Assembly: GCA_021818075.1 (NCBI GenBank)
Contig: JAKAFD010000017.1
Span: forward strand, 1-15,051
Length of the DNA: 15,051 nucleotides
Source: a bacterium
GTDB lineage: Bacteria > Patescibacteriota > Patescibacteriia > Patescibacteriales > Patescibacteriaceae
Direction: 5' to 3'
Shown here: one piece after another, positions 7,111-13,448 of the stretch
Layout of the letters: every line of letters begins with the position of its first letter
How positions within the stretch are numbered: position 1 is the stretch's first letter
Translations under genes and position numbers: made by a program
The notes under the pieces: model-generated
Told to the model about the DNA's origin: nothing
Seen by the model: only the letters and a program-made list of their open reading frames with translations
The model's database searches: none

Positions 7111-7148
7111 TGTAAAATTTTAAAAAACTAATTATTTCAGTATATTTA

Positions 7149-7177
7149 CAAATAGCATACTTTTAAATGTTTGTCAA
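7149..7177 (-). promoter_or_regulatory. Predicted promoter of the small minus-strand gene
   Basis: A perfect -35 TTGACA (minus strand, 7177 down to 7172) is followed after 17 bases by TATTTG (7154-7149), preceded by TGC. The -10 itself is weak, so the exact start is uncertain. A better -10-like TATACT lies further downstream but at 27-base spacing. Confidence 0.45.
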
Positions 7178-7209
7178 TTGTTATTAAGATAAATAAAATA
7201 ACACTAGGC

Positions 7210-7238
7210 TTTAATTTTTTCCTTAAAAATGCTAAGCT
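7210..7238 (+). promoter_or_regulatory. Possible promoter of the gpmI unit
   Basis: TTTAAT at 7210-7215, a 17-base spacer ending in TGC, and TAAGCT at 7233-7238 form a weak extended -10 type promoter about 28 bases upstream of the gpmI ATG. Some promoter is required here because the upstream gene is divergent and the terminator at 6746-6782 precedes it, but the boxes are poor matches. Confidence 0.3.
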
Positions 7239-7265
7239 GTTTTAGTTAAAAAGGCATTTTAATTT

Positions 7266-8864
7266 ATGTCCAAAGATGAGGTTTTTAATAAAAAATGGCG
7301 GCCAATGGTCTTAATTATTTTAGACGGCTGGGGCGTGGCGCCGGCGGGCGAGGGCAATGCTTTAAGCCAGGCCAAACCGCCATTTTTTAATGAACTTATA
7401 ACCAAGTATCCTTGCCTGACTTTAAACGCCAGTGGTTCGGCAGTTGGTTTGCCGGCAGGCGCGGTCGGTGGGAGCGAAGTCGGCCACATGGTGCTGGGCG
7501 CTGGTCGCGCTTGTCCGTCAGGCCGGGAACAAATCAAGGAGTCCATTGCCGACGGATCATTTTTTAAGTTGCCGATTTGGCTCCAAACTTTTAAACAGTT
7601 GAAAAAATACGACAGCAGTCTGCATCTGGTCGGTTTATTGGGGGACGGTCAGGGACAGGCCGATTTTAATCATTTGTTGGCGCTTCTGGAATTAGCCAAA
7701 AGAAAAAAACTAACCAAAGTTTACATTCATTGTATTTTAGATGGCCGCGAAACGCCCCGCGCTAATGGTTTGCAGTACATTAATAGACTGGAACAAGCAT
7801 TGGCGGATTCGGGTGTGGGACAAATCGCCAGCTTGTCCGGAAGATTTTACGCTTTGGACCGCGACCGGCACTGGGATCGGACCGAGGCAGCTTATAAATT
7901 ATTAACGGAGGGCGCGGGCGAGCGGTCCGGCCAAGCCGCAAAAGCTGTTAAAAAAAGTTATGAGCAAAAAATTTATGATGAGCAGTTTAAGCCGACGGTG
8001 ATAGTTGATAAAACTAATCAACCTAAAGGCTTAATTAAAGATAATGACGCCGTTATTTTTTTCAATTGGCTGCCCGACGGCATCAGACAGCTGGCCAGAG
8101 CCTTGGCCGAACCGGAGTTTACGGGGTTTAAACGAACCAAACCAGGTAATTTACAAATTATTACTTTAAGCGAATATGAAAACGGCTTGCCGGTTAAGAC
8201 GGTACTGGCCAAGAAAGAACTCAAAGGCACCTTGGGCGAGGTACTAGCCAAAGCCGGCTTAAAGCAATTGCGAATCGCCGAAACGGAAAAGTATGCCCAT
8301 GCCACTTATTTTTTTAATGGCGCTCGCGAAGGGGCCTTCAGTGGTGAAGAGCATTTATTGATTCCGTCGCCGCTAACCGCCAATTACAGCGCCACGCCGG
8401 CCATGGCGGCATCGGCCATCGTGGACGCGGCTGAAGAAAAAATCAACCAAGCTAAGTACGATTTTATTTTAATTAATCTGGCCAATGCCGATATGGTTGG
8501 CCATACCGGCGATTTGGCGGCAACTATTAAGGCGGCGCAGGCGGTGGATGAGGCTTTGAGTCGTTTGCTGAAAAAAATTATTGAAGTCGGAGGCCTGGCG
8601 CTCTTAACGGCCGACCATGGCAACGCGGAAATGATGATGGATTGGCAGCTGGGACGGGTGGCCAAAGAACATACTGCTAACCCGGTACCGTTTATTATTG
8701 TCGGCTCTAAGTTTGAGGGGTATAATTTAGGTATGGCTGATGCGGCTGTTAGTGATTTAAGCCTGCTTGGGCCCAGCGGCTCCTTGGCTGATGTGGCACC
8801 GACAATTTTAAAGCTTTTAGGTATAGAACAGCCGGAGAACATGACCGGTAAAAGTTTATTGTAA
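7266..8864 (+). CDS. gpmI: 2,3-bisphosphoglycerate-independent phosphoglycerate mutase, altered substrate-binding domain
   Basis: This family interconverts 3-PG and 2-PG through a phosphoserine intermediate with two Mn ions. The 532-aa length is slightly above the usual 510. The phosphatase-like domain is intact: ILDGWG (Asp20), GGSEVGH with nucleophile Ser70, EKYAH (Lys342), ANADMVGHTG (Asp409, His413), TADHGNAE (Asp450, His451) and the final His469. The substrate-binding domain is not. Compared with the B. stearothermophilus enzyme, the two Arg of the NFRPDR motif become Leu269 and Gly272 (FFNWLPDG, codons 8070-8072 and 8079-8081), the His of SDGGVHSH becomes Gln131, and Asp154 becomes Glu162, while Arg193 and Arg199 remain. 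It may act on a different phospho-substrate or be a weak mutase. It ends two bases before murJ. Confidence 0.9.
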   Translation: MSKDEVFNKKWRPMVLIILDGWGVAPAGEGNALSQAKPPFFNELITKYPCLTLNASGSAVGLPAGAVGGSEVGHMVLGAGRACPSGREQIKESIADGSFFKLPIWLQTFKQLKKYDSSLHLVGLLGDGQGQADFNHLLALLELAKRKKLTKVYIHCILDGRETPRANGLQYINRLEQALADSGVGQIASLSGRFYALDRDRHWDRTEAAYKLLTEGAGERSGQAAKAVKKSYEQKIYDEQFKPTVIVDKTNQPKGLIKDNDAVIFFNWLPDGIRQLARALAEPEFTGFKRTKPGNLQIITLSEYENGLPVKTVLAKKELKGTLGEVLAKAGLKQLRIAETEKYAHATYFFNGAREGAFSGEEHLLIPSPLTANYSATPAMAASAIVDAAEEKINQAKYDFILINLANADMVGHTGDLAATIKAAQAVDEALSRLLKKIIEVGGLALLTADHGNAEMMMDWQLGRVAKEHTANPVPFIIVGSKFEGYNLGMADAAVSDLSLLGPSGSLADVAPTILKLLGIEQPENMTGKSLL

Positions 8865-8866
8865 TT

Positions 8867-10480
8867 ATGATAAAAAAATTATTTTATCGCTCGATTGACA
8901 GTGTCACGGCGGCCGCTTTTTTGGTGGCCGCATCTTCGCTTTTAAGCCGCTTACTGGGCGTGGTGCGCGACCGAATTTTGGCCGGTACTTTCGGCGCCGG
9001 CGATACGCTGGATGTTTATTACGCCGCTTTTCGCATTCCTGATTTAATTTTTAATTTATTAGTGCTGGGCGCTTTATCGGCTGGTTTTATCCCGGCTTTT
9101 ACTAACTTGCTTAAAGGCGATAAAGATCGTCAAGAGGCCTGGGAGCTGTCTAACAATATTTTAAACCTGTTGGGGCTGGTGATGCTGGCGCTAATGATTT
9201 TGGGCATTATCTTTGCGCCTTGGATGATGAAACTGGCCACCCCCGGTTTTAGCGGCGAGAAATTGGCGGCCACGGTGAGCTTAACGAGAATTATGTTTTT
9301 ATCACCTCTGCTTTTAGGCCTGTCTAGCGTCTTTGGCGGCATCTTACAGTCGCTCAAACGATTTTTTGCTTATTCTTTGTCACCCCTATTTTATAATTTA
9401 GGCATTATTGCCGGCGCTTATTTTTTGGCGCCGCGCTGGGGCATCACCGGTTTGGCTTGGGGCGTGGTTTTGGGTTCGGCCTTGCACGCTTTAATTCAAT
9501 TGCCGGCGGTGCTGCAGTTAGGCTGGCGCTGGCGGCCGGTGGCTAATTGGCGCGACCGCGGCGTGCGCCTGATTATGAAGATGATGACTGCCAGAACTTT
9601 GGCCCTGGCCAGCAATCAGATTAATTTACTGGTAGTAACGGTTATCGCTTCCACTTTGGCCAGCGGCTCCTTGGCGGTTTTTAATTTGGCCAACAATTTA
9701 CAGTCTTTTCCGGTCGGGATTTTCGGCATTTCTTTTGCTATCGCCGTCTTTCCGGTGCTGTCGGCGCACGCTTTTGATAAAGATAAACTGATTAACCGTT
9801 TAAGCAGTTCGGTGCGCCAGATTTTATTTTTTATTATTCCTTCCACCGTTATTTTTTTGCTCTTGCGGGCGCAAATCGTCCGCTTGATTTTGGGCACCGG
9901 CAAATTTAATTGGGAGGATACGGTTTTAACCATGAATGCTTTGTCGCTATTTGCCATTTCATTTTTCGCCCAGGCTTTAATCCCGCTCTTCACCCGCGTA
10001 TTTTATGCCCGCCACAATTCCCGCACGCCTTTTGCCATCGGCCTGACTTCGGATGTTATTAATATCGGTTTGGCCTTATGGCTGACCAGATTGTGGGGCG
10101 TGGTCGGTCTAGCTTTGGCTTTTTCTTTATCATCCATTATTAATTTTATCGCCTTGGCCGTGGCCCTGCGTCTGGCCATCGGCAGTTTAAACGAAAAACG
10201 CATCGTGCTTTGGGTGTTGAAGTTTTCTTTGGCCGCTCTGGCCAGCGCCGTAGTTATTCAAGTGATTAAACAGAGCCTGGGCGCGGCTGTGGATATGGAT
10301 CGTTTCTGGGGCGTGGCCCTGCAAACCGGCGCGGCCGCCGGCGCCGGCGTAGCTATTTATTTATTGATTTGCTGGCTGTTCGGCAGCCCGGAGGTTATTC
10401 GTTTGTGGCAATATTTAAAGCATCGCTTGCCCGGCAAAGTTCAGCCGCCGACCGATCAAAGCGAAGCCCGCGGCATATGA
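8867..10480 (+). CDS. murJ: Lipid II flippase MurJ (MviN family)
   Basis: MurJ moves the peptidoglycan precursor lipid II across the inner membrane. The 537-aa product is hydrophobic with about 14 spans, as expected for the MOP exporter superfamily. The N-terminal signature is clear: LSRLLGVVRDRILAGTFG at about 25-42, then DTLDVYYAAFRIPDL at about 46-60, keeping the Asp and the FRIP Arg used by the family. The following GALSAGFIPAF replaces the proteobacterial EGAFSQAFVP. Repeated GILQSLKRFFAYSLSPLFYN and RVFYARHNSRTPF stretches match the internal symmetry of the family. It starts two bases after gpmI and its stop overlaps the holA start as ATGA, suggesting coupled translation. The presence of MurJ implies that peptidoglycan is made. 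Confidence 0.95.
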   Translation: MIKKLFYRSIDSVTAAAFLVAASSLLSRLLGVVRDRILAGTFGAGDTLDVYYAAFRIPDLIFNLLVLGALSAGFIPAFTNLLKGDKDRQEAWELSNNILNLLGLVMLALMILGIIFAPWMMKLATPGFSGEKLAATVSLTRIMFLSPLLLGLSSVFGGILQSLKRFFAYSLSPLFYNLGIIAGAYFLAPRWGITGLAWGVVLGSALHALIQLPAVLQLGWRWRPVANWRDRGVRLIMKMMTARTLALASNQINLLVVTVIASTLASGSLAVFNLANNLQSFPVGIFGISFAIAVFPVLSAHAFDKDKLINRLSSSVRQILFFIIPSTVIFLLLRAQIVRLILGTGKFNWEDTVLTMNALSLFAISFFAQALIPLFTRVFYARHNSRTPFAIGLTSDVINIGLALWLTRLWGVVGLALAFSLSSIINFIALAVALRLAIGSLNEKRIVLWVLKFSLAALASAVVIQVIKQSLGAAVDMDRFWGVALQTGAAAGAGVAIYLLICWLFGSPEVIRLWQYLKHRLPGKVQPPTDQSEARGI

Positions 10481-11496
10481 TATTCTTTTTTTACGGTCCG
10501 GATGATTTTCGGGCCAAAGAAAAAATCAGAGAGCTTAAGCGCAAGTTTTTGCGCGAAGTTGACGCTAGCGGCGCCAGTCTGGTGGAGCTGGATGGCGCTG
10601 ATTTGCGTTTGGAAAAATTTCATGAAATCGTTTCCGCTAATTCTTTATTTGCCCGGCGCCGGTTGTTGGTGGTAGAGGGCGTGTTGCATAATAAAGACAA
10701 AGATTTTTTGCCGGCCTTGGCCGAATATTTAAAAAACCGCGCCGGGGCGCAGGAAAATATCTTAATTTTTTATGAAGCGGCCGTGGTTCTGGACAAAACA
10801 GGCGAAGCGCAAATTACCAACGGCGACAATACCAAGCCGCTGACCAAAGCGCAAGCGGCCTTATTCACCTTTTTTAAAACCACGCCTTATGTCCAGTATT
10901 TTAACGCCTTTAACAATCAGGAGGCGGCCGATTGGCTTAGAGCCCGCTTGGCCGAACGCGGTTTTGGCATTGATTATAAGGCCAGCCAGATTTTAGTGGC
11001 CCGACTGGGCAGTGATTTATGGTCGTTGCATAATGAATTGAATAAACTAATCAGCTATCAGTCAAGCGCCGAGCCGGATAATAAAACCATCAGCGCGGCT
11101 ACGGTCTTGGCTTTAGTGCAAAACCAAACCGAAGAAAAGATTTTTGCTTTAACCGACGCTTTGAGCAACAAAAATAAAGCCCTGGCTTTAAAGTTGTTGG
11201 AAGAACAGCTGCGGCAGGAGGTAAACGAGGTTTATTTGACAACTATGCTGATGCGCCAGGTTAAAATTTTATTGGCGGTGCGCTCCGGTTTGGATAACGG
11301 CTTGGATAGTAAAGCCATTGGCCGGCTGATGAAAATTCATCCCTATGTTTTGCAAAAAAGTTTGACGCAGGCCAGTCATTTTAATTTAGGCAGCCTGAAA
11401 ACTATGCTTAGCGCCTTGGTTAAGCTGGACTATAATTACAAAACCGGCAAATTGCCGGCGCCGTTGATGCTGACTTTGCTTTTGGCCAATATTTAA
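10477..11496 (+). CDS. holA: DNA polymerase III delta subunit (clamp-loader subunit)
   Basis: HolA opens the sliding clamp within the clamp-loader complex. From the ATG at 10477 the protein is 339 aa, the usual length. It begins MIFFFYGPDDFRAKEKI, matching the strand and loop that open the delta AAA+-like fold. The AAA+-like region spans about 1-215, with FHEIVSANSLFARRRLLVVE near 48-67, and the helical collar about 220-339, ending in KTGKLPAPLMLTLLLA typical of the family. The frame is open further upstream to an ATG at 10369, but those 36 residues would lie inside murJ and precede the conserved start. The ATGA overlap with murJ favours 10477. No Shine-Dalgarno sequence is present, so reinitiation after murJ is likely. 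Confidence 0.88.
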   Translation: MIFFFYGPDDFRAKEKIRELKRKFLREVDASGASLVELDGADLRLEKFHEIVSANSLFARRRLLVVEGVLHNKDKDFLPALAEYLKNRAGAQENILIFYEAAVVLDKTGEAQITNGDNTKPLTKAQAALFTFFKTTPYVQYFNAFNNQEAADWLRARLAERGFGIDYKASQILVARLGSDLWSLHNELNKLISYQSSAEPDNKTISAATVLALVQNQTEEKIFALTDALSNKNKALALKLLEEQLRQEVNEVYLTTMLMRQVKILLAVRSGLDNGLDSKAIGRLMKIHPYVLQKSLTQASHFNLGSLKTMLSALVKLDYNYKTGKLPAPLMLTLLLANI

Positions 11497-11525
11497 AAAC
11501 AACCCGCGGTAGCGGATTGTTTTTT
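11497..11525. terminator. Bidirectional terminator between holA and rpsT
   Basis: The arms AACAA-C-CCGC (11498-11507) and GCGG-A-TTGTT (11512-11521) pair with one C/A mismatch around the loop GGTA. An A-run lies on the left and a T-run (11520-11525) on the right, so it can end both holA and the convergent rpsT transcript. It starts immediately after the holA stop. Confidence 0.82.
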
Positions 11526-11533
11526 AAAATTAG

Positions 11534-11797
11534 TTATTTGGTCAGGGCGTTGAGTTTCTTTTGCAGGCGGGACTTGGTGCGGGCGGCGGTATTTTTTTTG
11601 ATAATACCTTTACCGGCAGCCTTATCCAGAGCCTTGATAGTCTTGGCGCCTAGCTCCTTAGCCTGTGCTTCTTTGGCGGCCAAAGCTTTGGCGGTTTGTT
11701 TGCGCAGAGTCTGTAGATTATGTTTAATCGTTGAATTTAGCTTGACTCGCTTGTGGCTTTTGCGCAATTCTTTTTTAGCCGATTTTTTATTAGGCAT
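11534..11797 (-). CDS. rpsT: 30S ribosomal protein S20
   Basis: S20 binds 16S rRNA in the small subunit early in assembly. The 87-aa product is very basic and all helical, matching the family in length and pattern: MPNKKSAKKELRKSHKR at the start, NSTIKHNLQTLRKQ in the first long helix, and the closing AAGKGIIKKNTAARTKSRLQKKL at about 60-82 that is diagnostic of S20. It stands alone, convergent with holA and divergent from the 11982 gene. The leader lacks a Shine-Dalgarno sequence. The overlapping plus-strand frame (11517-11813) is its shadow. Confidence 0.96.
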   Translation of the reverse strand: MPNKKSAKKELRKSHKRVKLNSTIKHNLQTLRKQTAKALAAKEAQAKELGAKTIKALDKAAGKGIIKKNTAARTKSRLQKKLNALTK

Positions 11798-11836
11798 ACT
11801 TGGAAATTTTTAAACTTTAAATTTAATTCTTTGTTA

Positions 11837-11865
11837 AGGCTAACACAATTACTTCTGTCTGTAAA
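11837..11865 (-). promoter_or_regulatory. Possible promoter of rpsT
   Basis: On the minus strand TTTACA (11865-11860) is followed after 17 bases by TAGCCT (11842-11837), which is preceded by TGT. The -35 is good, the -10 weak but extended. Transcription would start near 11830, about 33 bases before the rpsT ATG. Confidence 0.35.
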
Positions 11866-11891
11866 GGGTGAAGATAAATAAAAGCATACTA

Positions 11892-11920
11892 TTGACAACT
11901 AATATTAAGTATTGTAAATT
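11892..11920 (+). promoter_or_regulatory. Predicted promoter of the 11982-12890 unit
   Basis: A perfect -35 TTGACA at 11892-11897 is followed after 17 bases by TAAATT at 11915-11920 (four of six consensus bases). Transcription would start near 11927, giving a leader of about 55 bases, longer than those of the housekeeping genes here. The -10 lies inside the left arm of a 10-bp inverted repeat. Confidence 0.55.
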
Positions 11921-11945
11921 AAGTCATTAATTTAATAATTTACAA
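11912..11945. promoter_or_regulatory. Operator-like inverted repeat over the -10 and start region
   Basis: Perfect 10-bp arms TTGTAAATTA (11912-11921) and TAATTTACAA (11936-11945) are separated by 14 bases. The left arm covers the -10 box and the right arm lies just past the expected transcription start. A related TTTACAATTTAAG follows at 11951-11963. This geometry suits a dimeric repressor site, but an AT-rich repeat could be coincidental. Confidence 0.45.
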
Positions 11946-11968
11946 GTTGTTTTACAATTTAAGAAAAA

Positions 11969-11976
11969 GAGAGGGG
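11969..11976 (+). promoter_or_regulatory. Strong Shine-Dalgarno sequence
   Basis: GAGAGGGG ends five bases before the ATG at 11982 and fixes that start. Confidence 0.7.
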
Positions 11977-11981
11977 TTGTT

Positions 11982-12662
11982 ATGTCAAAATCAAATCTTG
12001 GGTCGCGGGAAAAAACAGAGGAGGAGTTTTTAAGGGAGTTAGAGCGATTAGAACAATTGTTAAAAACCTCACCGAAAAATTTTTTCCAACAGTTGCCGAG
12101 TTTATTAAAATTGGTAGTTTTTTTCTCCAATAATTATGGCGGAAAGGAACTTAACAGAGTTATTGGGTTAATTAAAAAAGTGCCGTCAAAGCAAATTATG
12201 AAACACCGAAAAAAGTTTCTTAACCTTTTTGAAAAAAATGAATTTTATGGACTTGTGGCAAAGGGGCTAAGTGGAGAGCTTTGGCGTGGTTTAGCTGCCA
12301 GCGAAGACAAAGAGATTATTTTGGCGTTTAAGGAGCTGGCGTCATGCCTTAATAAAGGCCTGCCGGAACGCACTTGGGTTGAGAGCGAATTAATAATTAA
12401 TAAGCGTCTTAGAAGAATTGATAGTAAGATAGCTGTTAAGAGCTTAGAATTTTTTATTTTAACTCAACACTATTCAAAGGACGACGCTGAAAAGCTTGCG
12501 GCTTGGCACTTAGCAATGAATTTGGATATCAATACTTTAAAACAGCAATGGCAGTTAATAGTTTCTTATGCCGGTTCACTTTTTCCCGACTGTAGAAGTT
12601 TGGCTAAAGCCCTATATGAAAAATTGTTATTTGAGCAAAAAAATCAAGTAGTAAGTAAATAA
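11982..12662 (+). CDS. Hypothetical helical protein, 226 aa
   Basis: I do not recognise this protein. It is soluble with no signal peptide. Residues 11-29 form a charged amphipathic helix (TEEEFLRELERLEQLLKT), and most of the rest also looks helical, with repeated hydrophobic-basic segments such as NRVIGLIKKVPSKQIMKHRKKF at about 58-79 and AEKLAAWHLAMNLDINTLKQQW at about 169-190. This could be an alpha-solenoid or a helical bundle. It carries two Cys (122, 204) without a metal-site pattern. It has its own promoter, operator-like repeat and Shine-Dalgarno sequence, and shares a transcript with the short gene that follows. Its composition is more AT-rich than that of neighbouring genes, which hints at separate ancestry. 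Confidence 0.72.
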   Translation: MSKSNLGSREKTEEEFLRELERLEQLLKTSPKNFFQQLPSLLKLVVFFSNNYGGKELNRVIGLIKKVPSKQIMKHRKKFLNLFEKNEFYGLVAKGLSGELWRGLAASEDKEIILAFKELASCLNKGLPERTWVESELIINKRLRRIDSKIAVKSLEFFILTQHYSKDDAEKLAAWHLAMNLDINTLKQQWQLIVSYAGSLFPDCRSLAKALYEKLLFEQKNQVVSK

Positions 12663-12676
12663 GTTCTTTTAATAAT

Positions 12677-12681
12677 GGGGG
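12677..12681 (+). promoter_or_regulatory. Shine-Dalgarno sequence deciding the start of the 12687 gene
   Basis: GGGGG ends five bases before the ATG at 12687. An earlier in-frame ATG at 12675 would place this G-run inside its own second codon and has no ribosome site, so 12687 is preferred. Confidence 0.6.
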
Positions 12682-12686
12682 TATTT

Positions 12687-12890
12687 ATGTTTAGCCGTCG
12701 TCAGTATGTAAAAATACGCGAACAAGAAGCGTCTTCAGATTTGGATAATTCATTAGAAAACCCCACTGCTTTTGGCGGAGCTTGCGATAAGGGGCTTACT
12801 GATGAAAAACCAGAACCGAGCAATAACAAAGAAACAAAAGTTTTGTTTCAGTTTTTAGAAGATTATCCGTCGGAAGAGGCCTTTGGTTAG
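12687..12890 (+). CDS. Short acidic hypothetical protein, 67 aa
   Basis: I recognise no family. From the preferred ATG the product starts with a basic MFSRRQYVKIREQ, continues with an acidic, Asn-, Glu- and Pro-rich and probably disordered middle (about 14-50), and ends in a short hydrophobic-acidic segment VLFQFLEDYPSEEAFG. There is no membrane segment. It lies 24 bases after the 226-aa gene and before a terminator, so the two form a bicistronic unit. A small partner, regulator or adaptor of the first product is possible but unproven. Toxin-antitoxin pairing was considered, but the size order and lack of motifs give no support. Confidence 0.58.
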   Translation: MFSRRQYVKIREQEASSDLDNSLENPTAFGGACDKGLTDEKPEPSNNKETKVLFQFLEDYPSEEAFG

Positions 12891-12908
12891 GGGGCCTCTA
12901 AAAAATTT

Positions 12909-12942
12909 AAGCGGGTGTTTCATTGACAGCCGCTTTTTTTTA
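12909..12942 (+). terminator. Terminator after the accessory two-gene unit
   Basis: AAGCGG (12909-12914) pairs with CCGCTT (12930-12935), extended past a G/G mismatch by TGT with ACA (12916-12918 and 12926-12928). A run of T residues follows from 12934 to 12941. It lies 18 bases after the stop at 12890 and 18 bases before tsaE. Confidence 0.8.
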
Positions 12943-12959
12943 TTGAAAAATGTGAGTAT

Positions 12960-13448
12960 ATGAAAATTTTAATCAATTCCGTGGCCGAGACCAATCACTT
13001 GGCTAAAAAGATCGCCGCCGGGTTAAAGGGCGGAGAGGTTTTGGCCTTGGTCGGCCAATTAGGCGCCGGTAAAACAACCTTTACTCAAGGCCTGGCCAAA
13101 GCTTTGGGCGTAAAAACCAAGGTGTCCAGTCCGACTTTTGTGGTTTTGAAGGTTTATAAAACAAAACACCAGGCCATTAAGCGGCTGGTGCATATTGACG
13201 CTTATCGTCTAGGCGACGAATCAGCTCTAGCTGCTATCGGTTGGGATGATTTCCAGGACCCGAAGAGCGTGGTGGTGATTGAGTGGGCGGATAAAGCGGT
13301 TAAACTACTGCCTCATCAGACCATTTGGTTAAAGTTTGTTTTGGGCCGAGCCGGCGGCCGGCGGACGATTACCGTAAAAAATTTCCCTAACCAGCCACAG
13401 ACCAAGACTAAACACAATCAGCGCGTCCGCCAAGTTAAACACCGTTAG
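12960..13448 (+). CDS. tsaE: tRNA threonylcarbamoyladenosine biosynthesis ATPase TsaE
   Basis: TsaE is the ATPase that works with TsaB and TsaD to make the t6A modification of ANN-decoding tRNAs. The 162-aa product shows Walker A GQLGAGKTT at 32-40, the switch-like SSPTF at 56-60, HIDAYRL at 78-84 and the Walker B-like VVVIEWADK at 104-112. Family members usually end soon after GRRTITV (133-139 here); this one continues with a basic, Gln/Lys/Arg-rich tail of about 20 residues. The last 39 codons overlap lspA, which reads the opposite way. The ATG is 18 bases after a terminator, so the transcript leader must be very short. A TTGACA at 12923-12928 could serve as -35, which would make the message nearly leaderless. 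Confidence 0.94.
   Translation: MKILINSVAETNHLAKKIAAGLKGGEVLALVGQLGAGKTTFTQGLAKALGVKTKVSSPTFVVLKVYKTKHQAIKRLVHIDAYRLGDESALAAIGWDDFQDPKSVVVIEWADKAVKLLPHQTIWLKFVLGRAGGRRTITVKNFPNQPQTKTKHNQRVRQVKHR
13329..13448. other. 120-base antisense overlap of tsaE and lspA
   Basis: Two convergent genes, both recognisable families, share these 120 bases on opposite strands. On the plus strand they encode the end of TsaE and its basic tail; on the minus strand the fourth membrane span, a catalytic Asp and the C-terminus of LspA. No terminator hairpin is visible in or between them. Confidence 0.9.

Noticed and set aside
6912..7115. 67-codon plus-strand frame opposite the small membrane gene
   Set aside because: It has no promoter or SD, whereas the minus-strand frame has an SD, a -35 box and a terminator.
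8384..8842. 152-codon open frame on the minus strand inside gpmI
   Set aside because: It is antisense to a conserved coding region, has low-complexity Ser/Ala-rich content and no initiation signals, so it is a shadow of gpmI codon bias.
10369..10476. Upstream extension of holA to an ATG at 10369
   Set aside because: The 36 extra residues lie inside murJ, precede the conserved N-terminus, and the ATG at 10477 overlaps the murJ stop as ATGA.
11798..11981. tRNA or other structured RNA gene in the rpsT-11982 gap
   Set aside because: No cloverleaf or other recognisable RNA fold is seen; the gap is accounted for by two divergent promoters and an inverted repeat.
12675..12686. Earlier in-frame ATG for the 67-aa protein
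   Set aside because: It has no ribosome site of its own, and the GGGGG sequence fits the ATG at 12687.
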